Source: an uncultured Lachnospiraceae bacterium
GTDB lineage: Bacteria; Bacillota; Clostridia; Lachnospirales; Lachnospiraceae
Assembly: GCA_947626435.1 (NCBI GenBank)
Contig: CANQSB010000026.1
Location: 1-46,853, forward strand
Length of the DNA stretch: 46,853 nt
Direction: 5' to 3'
How positions within the stretch are numbered: position 1 is the stretch's first letter; each line of letters opens with the position of its first letter. This document shows, in pieces, positions 15,607-23,458 of this stretch. The translations under genes and the position numbers were made by a program. The notes under the pieces are model-generated. The model did no database searches. It saw only the letters and a list, made by a program, of their open reading frames with translations, and was not told the origin of the DNA.

Positions 15607-17121
15607 TTAATCAGTTTCTATAAATTCCATTGTATTACCATTTTCTTTTATATATAATTCTATTATCTTCTTGTCTTTTGTTCTGTAATAGTATTTCTTC
15701 TTACCCTCTAACATAGCCTTTTTAATTTGATTATGTATTCTATAAATTCTTGCCGCATACTTTTCCCTTTTGTTATTTCCGCTAATTCTACTTATTAACT
15801 TATTTTTCATTTCTTCTTCTGCTGTCCGCTCTGCTGTTTCATCAGGTTTATATATATCGCTGAATGTTCTTCTCATTCTGTCCGCTTTTTGTATTTCATT
15901 CAGTCTTGCATATATTTTATTTAACATCTTTGTGTCTTGATGTCCAAAATAATCTTTTATTTTTTCTTCTGAATAGCCTAATCCCTCTGGCGGTGGAAGC
16001 ACTAGAAATGTTGCGCAACTATGCCTAAACATTTGTAAGTCTGTATTTTCCATATTGCAATAATCCAATACTTTTTTTAACTCTCTTAATGTTTGGTCGC
16101 TTCTCATAAACCTATGCGGATTATTTTGGTCTATATTAGGAAATACAAAACATTCTTCTATTTCTTCTTTTGTAAGTCCATATTCATATCCAAAACTTTC
16201 CTTATAGTCAATCAATAACTCATAGTAAAAGTCAAATATAGGTATTGTTCTTATTGATATTGTGTTTTTAGTCCTATATTGCCCTTTCATTGTTCTTTCT
16301 AATGCACTTTCAACCTTTTCCATTTTACTAATTGCATTTTTTATAGATATTGTTCTTACTCCCTCTCTTAAATCAATAAATTTCCATTGCAGTCCAGTTA
16401 ATTCTTCTACTCTCATACCACTAAAGAATAATACAATGAAAAGAGTATAAAAATAAAAGTTTCTAAATACTCCTAATCCATATTCTTGTTTTATATAATA
16501 GCGTGTTATCTCCTGTATATCAAGAATAGATATTATATTTCTTTCCCCTTTTCTTTCTCTATTGTTTACTAATGAATTTTTTATCTTTGTCTTTCTTATC
16601 CCTATATCTAATGTTTCTTCTTGATATTCGTCTACATAATAGCCATTTTGACTTAACCATATATTAAACTTTATTAAATTCATTCTACAAAGCCTAACAT
16701 AACCGCCGCCCAATGTATCTTTACTGTTTATATGTGATAACCAACTTCTAAAAGTAAATACCGATATATCTTTTATTCTTGTTTCTTTAACAGTTTGCGG
16801 CATATGGTTATTATAGATTGCGCTTGCTGTTTGATATTCCTTTTTATTAGTATTGCTTGTTTCTTCATCTGATAATTTCTTTAAGTGTGCTATAAATTCC
16901 TCATAGGCTGTTATAAGTTTCTTATCTCTCCTTTGTGTAATATTATTTCTGTCCTCTTTCTCTTTTAATTCCTTTTGTTTCTTTGCTTCTTTCTCTGCCT
17001 TTTCTAAAGTATCAAACCACGCTGTTTCAGAATCGCGCTTCTTCCCCTCTCTCATAAAATAGTATCTTACTTTGTATTCCTTTTTTCCTGTCTTGGGGTT
17101 TGTTCTCTCTTTATATGCCAT
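15607..17121 (-). CDS. tyrosine site-specific integrase
   Basis: 504 residues from the ATG at 17121 (AGGAGG eight bases upstream; a GTG three codons earlier overlaps that site). The N-terminal 60 residues are an arm-binding-like domain (YKERTNPKTGKKEYKVRYYF...EKAEKEAKKQKE). A core-binding domain spans about 70-180. The catalytic domain has SGMRVEELTGLQW (Arg237), TKNTISIRTIPI (Lys285), QMFRHSCATFL (Arg366), YFGHQDTKMLNKIYARL (His394, nucleophile Tyr404). The usual His of HxxR is Gln here (QMFR). The gene sits at the right end reading inward, as in many integrative elements. It should insert and excise the 5.9-kb element. Confidence 0.95.
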   Translation of the reverse strand: MAYKERTNPKTGKKEYKVRYYFMREGKKRDSETAWFDTLEKAEKEAKKQKELKEKEDRNNITQRRDKKLITAYEEFIAHLKKLSDEETSNTNKKEYQTASAIYNNHMPQTVKETRIKDISVFTFRSWLSHINSKDTLGGGYVRLCRMNLIKFNIWLSQNGYYVDEYQEETLDIGIRKTKIKNSLVNNRERKGERNIISILDIQEITRYYIKQEYGLGVFRNFYFYTLFIVLFFSGMRVEELTGLQWKFIDLREGVRTISIKNAISKMEKVESALERTMKGQYRTKNTISIRTIPIFDFYYELLIDYKESFGYEYGLTKEEIEECFVFPNIDQNNPHRFMRSDQTLRELKKVLDYCNMENTDLQMFRHSCATFLVLPPPEGLGYSEEKIKDYFGHQDTKMLNKIYARLNEIQKADRMRRTFSDIYKPDETAERTAEEEMKNKLISRISGNNKREKYAARIYRIHNQIKKAMLEGKKKYYYRTKDKKIIELYIKENGNTMEFIETD

Positions 17122-17130
17122 TATAGCCAC

Positions 17131-17255
17131 CTCCTAAAGAGTATTATACCCCATTTCAACCACATATTTCAACCCCAACCCCAAAAATATTTTGGGGATA
17201 AAAATAGCGGAAAACCTCGATTTTACAGGCTTTCCGCTAAAAAATCTACTCAAAC
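17131..17255. other. right end of the integrative element
   Basis: Between the integrase start and the repeat boundary lie ACCCCATTTC and AACCCCAACCCC motifs (17148-17184), a palindrome CCCCAAAAATATTTTGGGG (17178-17196), and a stem formed by AGCGGAAA (about 17206) and TTTCCGCT (about 17232). These are candidate integrase sites and an int promoter or operator region. Confidence 0.5.
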
Positions 17256-17378
17256 CATAGAATTTAGGCAAAATATATAAAATAAGCGGCGTCTTGCAGC
17301 TTGCTGCACCTAGCCGCGTTTTTATATATTTTGACTAAATTCGGACGGCTTAGAACACATTTAGCAATTACCTATCAC
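17256..17378 (+). repeat. palindromic repeat, copy B (right part of a split copy)
   Basis: Begins at CATAGAATTTAGG, runs through AATAAGCGGCGTC, the TGCAGCTTGCTGCA core, CTAGCCGCG, TATATATTTTGACTAAATTC and the outer end CGGACGGCTTAGAACACATTT. Its left outer part is at 11263-11307, on the other side of the integrative element. Confidence 0.9.
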
Positions 17379-17399
17379 CAAAAAGCCCTTTGCAATCAC

Positions 17400-19613
17400 C
17401 TACTTATACAGCAACCCAAAATAAATATCCGCCCCCGCATATACATTCGCCATATTGCCAGTAAACCGCAAGCATATTTCATTATCTCCGCTACGCAGCT
17501 TTCCTCCAATATCAAAACAATGGTCATTCCAAAAACTGACCCCTACAAATTCACCATTGCACCAACACTCTGCCATTTCCTCCCCACGCACCTTAAAATA
17601 TCCCTCCGGTTCTACCTGCTCTGCATAGTAATGGTAAACATATTCCACCTGATTATCACCTTTTTTAACCAATACAAACAAATGCGTCCAGTCACCAAGG
17701 AACTTGCGCTGTTTTATCCTATTTTTCATCTCATCATAGTCCAAGCCTGCAACGATAAGCCTTGTTTCAAAGGGATTTAAGATAAGCCGCATTTTTTCGT
17801 CCGCCCTATGTACAGCGTCAAGACATTCATCACTCCACAAATCAATCATAGCGGCAGGCATGTCACAGGACGTCGGTAACTTCACATATGTAGAGAGCAA
17901 TTCATCTCCCTCATTTGACAACAGCCAGTATTCCGTTTTTTCTTTTTTCAGATGCGTCGCCCTTAACGCTGCCTGCAAATCAGGCTTGTCATTTGAGTCA
18001 AAGCACAAAACAGCATTAATACCTGCCTTGCCGTCCATGTCACATTTTTTGCTCAATTCAATAACATCTGTTACTGAGTTAAAAACCGTTACATCCCGCA
18101 GCGAATTAATCACGCTAAAATTATCACTTTTTTCCGCCACACCAATAAAATCCAATACTATCTCATAGCAGTATCCACCTATGCAAAATCCACCATTTTC
18201 CACATGCCCCCTATCCAAAAGCTGTATCGGAAGATAATTAAACTCTATCTGATTTTCATACAAAGGCATAACCTCGTCATACGGCACATTGTTGTTGTCA
18301 CAAAGCACAGCAATTCGCGCACCGTTTGCCGAATCAGTCATAAGAAAAGATATCCGCTTGATATAGTCCGAAAAATAATTGTAATATTTCCACCATATAT
18401 TATTCGGTCCCACATCAGGCGGCCTTTCCTCGCTTCTTTCCCCCTCCACACTGTAATAAAACGCATGCGGCACAAAAAGATTTACGCCGCGTATTCCCAG
18501 CCAATCAATATACCACTTCATATCCCCGCCTGTAAAATACCATGGAATATTGCCGCGACTGCACACACCAAAACATTCATTCATATTCCTGCGCCTATTC
18601 AAGTGCCTTGCTATATCAGCCGCAAGCTTTGCCTGCACGGACTCCATCCCTGTAATCCCGCCTTTTAGCGGTTCAATCCTGCGCATTATCAAATCCTGTC
18701 CCGGAATATGAAAATAAAGCTCCTCCTCCACGTCATCACTCTCGGCAGGATGCCCCATAAGCGCAATACCATGATTTTCGCACCACGCCGAAATTTGGGC
18801 ATAAAAACTCTCCCGCAAATGCTTTTTTACAAGCCTCCTGTAAATTTTTGTAGTCCTATTTTCCCCGCCCGTAAACAAAGCCTCAAGTTCCTCAAGCCGT
18901 CCGCCCTGCTCCTCTATCTCATTTTCCATGCCGTCCGCCCACTCGCGAAAATCCCCCGCATTCCTCCCCAAAGGACACGGCTCATCAGTGAAAAACGCAA
19001 TTACAGTATTGCCAAAATACTCCTTTAAATTTTCATAATACCTGTCATGCGTAAGGCTGATAAAAATCCTTACCGCCTCGGGATTAAGTATGTCAGCAGC
19101 AGGTGGAGCTCCCTTTTCGCCATCGTCCTCGCCAAAATGTATTCCCCTGATTGTACCGCGCGTAAAATCCTTTATAATATAACGGTTCCCCGAAAGCTTT
19201 ACCAAAACCTCGCCCTCGTCATTCTTCTCCCGCAGCGCAATTCCCTTTGCCGCAAAATCAGGATTTTTCTCCACAACCATTCCATGAGCCGAGCCCGACG
19301 GGTACATCCCCTCATCATATAAAACAATTTTCATCCCAAGCTCAGCCGCTGTTTTGACAATAAATCTCACAACCTTAAAATAATCACCTGACAAATACGG
19401 CAAATCTACAGGAAGACCAATTCGCGGATGCAATACAAGCCCGTTTACGCCTTTCTCCGAATAATCCCTAAGCTGCGCTCTTATTTTATCTTCATCAGGA
19501 GTATCATTGAAAAACCAAAACGGAATCGGCGAAAACTCATCATTTGCCGAAAACAACCTTTCCAAAAACGCCTCCTGTTCATTCATCTCCAAAGTTTCAA
19601 TTTCGCCTGCCAC
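17400..19613 (-). CDS. GH106-like glycoside hydrolase (alpha-L-rhamnosidase type)
   Basis: 737 residues, GTG start with GGAGGGG just upstream. The N-terminal barrel matches the pattern I know from GH106 and related hydrolases: PIPFWFFNDTPDEDKIRAQLRDYSEKGVNGLVLHPRIGLPVD (29-70), then AAELGMKIVLYDEGMYPSGSAHG (89-111), FFTDEPCPLG and GIALMGHPAESDDVEEE. A C-terminal beta-sandwich (about 640-737, ...VEPEGYFKVRGEEMAECWCNGEFVGVSFWND...ICLRFTGN) looks carbohydrate-binding. No signal peptide, so cytosolic. With the GH28-like gene it suggests breakdown of rhamnogalacturonan oligomers. Shorter than typical GH106 enzymes of Bacteroides, so the family number is a best guess. Confidence 0.7.
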   Translation of the reverse strand: MAGEIETLEMNEQEAFLERLFSANDEFSPIPFWFFNDTPDEDKIRAQLRDYSEKGVNGLVLHPRIGLPVDLPYLSGDYFKVVRFIVKTAAELGMKIVLYDEGMYPSGSAHGMVVEKNPDFAAKGIALREKNDEGEVLVKLSGNRYIIKDFTRGTIRGIHFGEDDGEKGAPPAADILNPEAVRIFISLTHDRYYENLKEYFGNTVIAFFTDEPCPLGRNAGDFREWADGMENEIEEQGGRLEELEALFTGGENRTTKIYRRLVKKHLRESFYAQISAWCENHGIALMGHPAESDDVEEELYFHIPGQDLIMRRIEPLKGGITGMESVQAKLAADIARHLNRRRNMNECFGVCSRGNIPWYFTGGDMKWYIDWLGIRGVNLFVPHAFYYSVEGERSEERPPDVGPNNIWWKYYNYFSDYIKRISFLMTDSANGARIAVLCDNNNVPYDEVMPLYENQIEFNYLPIQLLDRGHVENGGFCIGGYCYEIVLDFIGVAEKSDNFSVINSLRDVTVFNSVTDVIELSKKCDMDGKAGINAVLCFDSNDKPDLQAALRATHLKKEKTEYWLLSNEGDELLSTYVKLPTSCDMPAAMIDLWSDECLDAVHRADEKMRLILNPFETRLIVAGLDYDEMKNRIKQRKFLGDWTHLFVLVKKGDNQVEYVYHYYAEQVEPEGYFKVRGEEMAECWCNGEFVGVSFWNDHCFDIGGKLRSGDNEICLRFTGNMANVYAGADIYFGLLYK

Positions 19614-19639
19614 CTTTCCCCTCCTTATAATACATCAAA

Positions 19640-19791
19640 AATAACCACTTGCGAAACTTTATTCGACAACATAGAATTTAGGCAAAATATATAAAATAAG
19701 CGGCGTCTTGCAGCTTGCTGCACCTAGCCGCTTTTTTATATATTTTGACTAAATTCGGCCGGTTGAGAACACATTTCACAATCACCTAATA
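19640..19791 (+). repeat. palindromic repeat, copy C
   Basis: Complete copy: outer left TTGCGAAACTTTATTCGACAACATAG, arms AATTTAGGCAAAATATATA and TATATATTTTGACTAAATT, short loop type (TGCAGCTTGCTGCACCTAG), outer right CGGTTGAGAACACATTTCACAA followed by TCACCTAATAC. It lies between the upstream side of the GH106-like gene and the downstream side of htpG. Confidence 0.92.
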
Positions 19792-19857
19792 CAGCCAAAA
19801 GCCAAACGCCCCCACATTAAATCTGCAGGGAGATTTGGCTTTTTACATTACTTCCGA

Positions 19858-21990
19858 TTATTTCGTAAGCAGCATCATTATCTTATTACTCCTGCTCACA
19901 AACTTCGTCATAGCCTCCGGCTGCAACGGCGCCTGCTGCAGCAGCGCAAGGTCATAAAGCTGTTCGCAAATAAGGCTTACATTCTCACCATCCTGATGCT
20001 CAAGCACATACTCCACAAGCTGATTGTTTGCATTGAGGATAAGCGTCTCGCCCTCCTTGTTCATTCCAAAATCCATACCAGGCATAGAATACATCTTCAT
20101 CATATCCTGCATTCTGCGCGTCTCCTCAGAAACCGTTATCATTGAAGAAATATCCTTATTTTTGAGCTTCTCAACCTTGACAGTGATATTGTCTTTCTTT
20201 ATCGCTTTCTTAAAGAGCTTTGAAATCTCCTCACTCTTTTTCGCAAGCTCCTCCTCGACTTTCTTTGAGTTCTTTGTCTTGAAAGTATCCGTAAGGTCCG
20301 CGTCTATACGAGAGAACTTGATGCCCTCGTTCTTTGCCTCAAGCTGCGATACAAACGGCTGGTCTATCCTGTCGGGCAGGACTACGGCGTCCATCTTCGC
20401 TTTCTTGAACATATTTACATACTGGCTCTGCTGTACAAGGTCTGTAACATAGTAAATGATTTTCTTGTTTGTCTCCGCGTCCTCTGTCGGTATATCAACC
20501 GCCTCGTCCTCGTCCGCACTTTCGCCGCCGTCGCTTACTACCTCCGCCTCAATCTTCTCGCCTGTCTCGGCGTCCGTAGCCGCTGCCGTATTCTCGTCAT
20601 TCTCCTCCTTGTCATCAGGGTCAATCTTCTTTACATCAAGGCACTCGGGCAGCGTCATATACTTGCCGTCAAGGTTCTTAAACAGGATATAGTCAGTCAT
20701 CTTCTCGCAGAACTTGTCATCCTTTAAGCAGCCAAACTTGATGAACGGGCTGATGTCGTCCCAATATTTCTCGTAATTTTCCTTGTCCGTCTTGCACATG
20801 CCTGAAAGCTTGTCCGCTACTTTCTTTGTGATGTACTCGCTTATCTTTGTGACAAAGCCGTCATTTTGCAGCGCACTTCTTGACACGTTGAGCGGCAGGT
20901 CGGGACAATCGATTACGCCTTTAAGCAAAAGCAAAAACTCCGGTATAACCTCTTTAATATTGTCGGCGATAAATACCTGATTGTTGTAGAGCTTAATCGT
21001 GCCCTCGATTGACTCGTACTCCATATTAATCTTGGGGAAATACAGGATACCTTTCATATTAAATGGATAATCCATATTCAGATGTATCCAGAAAAGCGGC
21101 TCCTTGTAATCCATAAATACCTTGCGGTAAAAGTCGCGGTAATCGTCGTCCGTACACTCATTGGGGTGCTTCGTCCAAAGCGGGTTCACGTCGTTCAAAG
21201 GCACGGGGCGTTTTTTAATCTTAAGCTTTGTGACCTTTTCTTTCTTTGCCTCCTCGCCGTCCTTTGCAGGTATCTCTTTTTCTTCCTCAAGAGTTTCTAC
21301 CACTACGTCGTCGTCTTTCTTGTCGGCAGGGTCTATAGTCTCAAACTCCTCCGGCGCGTTTGCCTTTTCAAGGTAAATTTCATACGGCATAAATCCGCAG
21401 TATTTCTTTATAACCTCTCTTGCCTTGTACTCATTGCAGAACTCAAGGCAATCCTCATTGATAAAAAGCGTAATCTCCGTGCCGACTGCGTCCCTTGTGC
21501 CCTCTGTCATGGTAAATTCTGTACCACCGTCGCACTCCCAATGTACGGGTGTTGCATCCTTCTTATAGGAAAGCGTATCAATATGCACCTCGTCCGCTAC
21601 CATAAACGCCGAATAAAAGCCGAGTCCGAAGTGACCTATAATCTGGTCGTCGTTTGTCTTGTCCTTGTACTTCTCGATAAAGTCCGTCGCGCCCGAAAAC
21701 GCTATCTGGTTGATGTACTCCTCTACCTCGTCCGCCGTCATTCCAAGACCTGTATCTATGAATTTGAGCGTCTTCGCCTCGGGATTGGCAATTACATGGA
21801 TGTCTTTTTTAACTCCGTCGGGAAATTCATACTCGCCCATCATCTCGAGCTTTTTAAGCTTTGTGATAGCGTCGCACCCGTTTGAGATAAGCTCCCTGTA
21901 AAATATATCGTGGTCTGAATACAGCCACTTCTTGATAATGGGGAAAATATTTTCACTGTTGATTGACAAGCTGCCTTTCTTTTCTGACAT
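19858..21990 (-). CDS. htpG: Hsp90 chaperone HtpG with two acidic insertions
   Basis: 710 residues; typical bacterial HtpG has about 620-640. The ATPase domain is clear: IFYRELISNGCDAITKL (29-45), DTGLGMTADEV (79-89), QIAFSGATDFI and IGHFGLGFYSAFMVAD (118-133). Middle and C-terminal domains follow (PLNVSRSALQND, 366-377). Two charged stretches account for the extra length: 207-262 (Asp/Glu/Lys-rich, between N and middle domains, like the charged linker of eukaryotic Hsp90) and 457-508 (very acidic, in the middle domain). Promoter TTGACT-17-TAATAT at 22083-22111 with a perfect CIRCE just upstream, indicating HrcA heat-shock control. The start has AAAGGAAAGGAATG upstream. Confidence 0.97.
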   Translation of the reverse strand: MSEKKGSLSINSENIFPIIKKWLYSDHDIFYRELISNGCDAITKLKKLEMMGEYEFPDGVKKDIHVIANPEAKTLKFIDTGLGMTADEVEEYINQIAFSGATDFIEKYKDKTNDDQIIGHFGLGFYSAFMVADEVHIDTLSYKKDATPVHWECDGGTEFTMTEGTRDAVGTEITLFINEDCLEFCNEYKAREVIKKYCGFMPYEIYLEKANAPEEFETIDPADKKDDDVVVETLEEEKEIPAKDGEEAKKEKVTKLKIKKRPVPLNDVNPLWTKHPNECTDDDYRDFYRKVFMDYKEPLFWIHLNMDYPFNMKGILYFPKINMEYESIEGTIKLYNNQVFIADNIKEVIPEFLLLLKGVIDCPDLPLNVSRSALQNDGFVTKISEYITKKVADKLSGMCKTDKENYEKYWDDISPFIKFGCLKDDKFCEKMTDYILFKNLDGKYMTLPECLDVKKIDPDDKEENDENTAAATDAETGEKIEAEVVSDGGESADEDEAVDIPTEDAETNKKIIYYVTDLVQQSQYVNMFKKAKMDAVVLPDRIDQPFVSQLEAKNEGIKFSRIDADLTDTFKTKNSKKVEEELAKKSEEISKLFKKAIKKDNITVKVEKLKNKDISSMITVSEETRRMQDMMKMYSMPGMDFGMNKEGETLILNANNQLVEYVLEHQDGENVSLICEQLYDLALLQQAPLQPEAMTKFVSRSNKIMMLLTK

Positions 21991-22020
21991 AAAAATTCAC
22001 ATTCCTTTCCTTTTAGCTTT

Positions 22021-22056
22021 TATCAGGCATATGCGAAACGTTTCTAAGCCGTCCGT
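22021..22056 (-). repeat. worn fragment of the palindromic repeat
   Basis: ATCAGGCATATGCGAAACG is followed at once by TTTCTAAGCCGTCCG, the complement of the usual right outer end (CGGACGGCTTAGAA). The palindromic core is missing. It lies in the htpG 5' leader. Confidence 0.6.
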
Positions 22057-22082
22057 CGCGCCTTTTATTAATTTCATAGTAT

Positions 22083-22111
22083 ATATTAGTCCCCTATTTT
22101 ATAAAAGTCAA
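22083..22111 (-). promoter_or_regulatory. sigma-A promoter of htpG
   Basis: Minus strand: TTGACT (22111-22106), 17-base spacer, TAATAT (22088-22083). This predicts a 5' leader of roughly 85 bases before the htpG ATG. Confidence 0.8.
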
Positions 22112-22118
22112 GATAAAA

Positions 22119-22145
22119 TTAGCACTCAAACGTAATGAGTGCTAA
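22119..22145. promoter_or_regulatory. CIRCE operator (HrcA site)
   Basis: A perfect TTAGCACTC-N9-GAGTGCTAA, the binding site of the heat-shock repressor HrcA. It lies 7 bases upstream of the htpG -35 box, between that promoter and the stop of the foldase gene. CIRCE normally overlaps or follows the promoter, so either an undetected promoter lies upstream or HrcA acts here from an upstream position. Confidence 0.95.
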
Positions 22146-22170
22146 TAATTAATACTTTATTTATACAATT

Positions 22171-23265
22171 TTAATTATTTTCTTCTTCCTCGTCAAAATA
22201 TTTGTGGTATATCCCAAAAAAGCTGTCCGTCGTCACCTCGTCATCATCGATAAAGCTCACGCTCTCCCAAAGCTCCTCGTTGAAATTTTTTGTAAGCCCA
22301 TCGACAAAGCCCGAATACTCCTCGTTGAATACCTCCGTGCGCCGTTTCTCGATAATCTTAATCTTGTTGCGGTCGGTCTCATCTCGGTTAAAGGTGCTTA
22401 TACATTTTATGATGTGATATCCCTGAGATGTTTCCACTATGCCGCTTATCTCGTCTTTTCCCAGATTAAACGCTGCCTCCTCTATCGCGCTTTCCACATC
22501 GCCTTTTCCGAAAGAAACGGTCGGTGTGCTGTCGTCGCTGTACTCGGCTACAAGGCTTGTAAACTCGTCGCCGCTCTTGGCTCTCTCAAGCGCCTCCTGC
22601 GCGCGTTTGTACGCGTTCTCTTTCGCCGCCTCGGAATACGGTATCTGCTCGCCGTTTTCATTCATCGTATAAGTCTTGATGAAAATATGCTGCACGGTTA
22701 TCGTCCTTGCCTCGTCATCGCTGATTTCGGGATTTATGTCCGCGATTAAATGTCCGTACACTTTTCCGGCAAGCGCGTACTCCACATACATGTTTTTGAT
22801 AAGCTCCTCGTTTACATTAAGACGCTCGCATTCATGCTCGGACAGTGATGAAAAATACTCTGCCGCCGCCTGCTGCACCCTCTGTTGCTCGTCTGTAGAA
22901 AGTGTTATGTTGTACTTTGTGGCAAGCAGGTTCATAGCCTTTACTCTCGCTATACTTGCAAGCACCGTGTCTTTTATATTGTCCTCCAAGGTCTCGCCGT
23001 CGTATGAGGCGTTCCATATTTCCTTGCCGTATACGTTTTCATACCTGTTTTTTGTGTTCGTGAGGTATACCATCAGCTCCGCAAGCCTGCATGAAGATTT
23101 TTCAATGCGAAAAATCTCGTCATCATCAAAGCCTACGGTAAGCACCACTCTTGTTTTTGCGTCCTTTTCCTGTTTCATGCTTTCAATATATTGACAACCT
23201 GACAGAAGTATCGCGCATACTGCCGTCATAATTAAAACAGACATCACATTTTTTTTCACTGCCAT
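22171..23265 (-). CDS. PrsA/SurA-like peptidyl-prolyl isomerase lipoprotein
   Basis: 364 residues. A lipoprotein signal (MAVKKNVMSVLIMTAVCAILLSGC, lipobox LSGC with Cys24) predicts anchoring on the outer face of the membrane. An N-terminal helical chaperone region (about 40-180) is followed by a parvulin domain at about 190-295: TITVQHIFIKTY, GDEFTSLVAEYSDDST, FGKGDVESAIEEAAFNLGKDEISGIVETSQGYHIIKCI. These are the standard parvulin segments. An acidic tail (DEEEENN) ends the protein. Role: folding of secreted proteins after translocation. It has its own promoter at 23302-23330 and lies upstream of htpG. Confidence 0.93.
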   Translation of the reverse strand: MAVKKNVMSVLIMTAVCAILLSGCQYIESMKQEKDAKTRVVLTVGFDDDEIFRIEKSSCRLAELMVYLTNTKNRYENVYGKEIWNASYDGETLEDNIKDTVLASIARVKAMNLLATKYNITLSTDEQQRVQQAAAEYFSSLSEHECERLNVNEELIKNMYVEYALAGKVYGHLIADINPEISDDEARTITVQHIFIKTYTMNENGEQIPYSEAAKENAYKRAQEALERAKSGDEFTSLVAEYSDDSTPTVSFGKGDVESAIEEAAFNLGKDEISGIVETSQGYHIIKCISTFNRDETDRNKIKIIEKRRTEVFNEEYSGFVDGLTKNFNEELWESVSFIDDDEVTTDSFFGIYHKYFDEEEENN

Positions 23266-23301
23266 AAGACTATGCCTCCATATAATCAGCTTGCCATTGT
23301 T

Positions 23302-23330
23302 ATTCTACAAAAGATTAAGTAGCGTGTCAA
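23302..23330 (-). promoter_or_regulatory. sigma-A promoter of the PrsA-like gene
   Basis: Minus strand: TTGACA (23330-23325), 17-base spacer, TAGAAT (23307-23302). Confidence 0.85.
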
Positions 23331-23458
23331 TATTTTGTGGTCTACTCATTGCTTTGCCGCTTACTATTTTTTTATAAAAATGCGGTGGAATTATTAACCG
23401 GTATTTGTTATAATAAAACCCTAATCAATGACATATTTTGTTTATTGGGAGATTAACT

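Larger units (their letters stand above)
11308..17255 (+). mobile_element. small AT-rich integrative element (about 5.9 kb)
   Basis: The bounds are set by the interrupted palindromic repeat: the sequence left of 11308 and right of 17255 joins to give the usual repeat text (CTATTC.ACAACATAGAATTTAGG), with about two bases shared. Cargo: a short hypothetical and an Xre regulator (minus), then a membrane protein, serine resolvase, 52-residue protein, HNH endonuclease, winged-helix-like protein and unknown protein (plus), and a tyrosine integrase (minus) next to the right end. Base composition is visibly more AT-rich than both flanks. AACCCCATTTTT direct repeats at 11371-11382 and 11384-11395, and related ACCCCATTT/AACCCC motifs at 17148-17184, are candidate integrase arm sites. 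No relaxase or conjugation genes are seen, so it would need help to transfer. Confidence 0.8.

Noticed and set aside
22119-22145. CIRCE palindrome read only as a terminator of the foldase gene
   Set aside because: It matches the HrcA consensus at all 18 positions with the exact 9-base spacer, and no proper T-tract follows; a secondary terminator role cannot be excluded.
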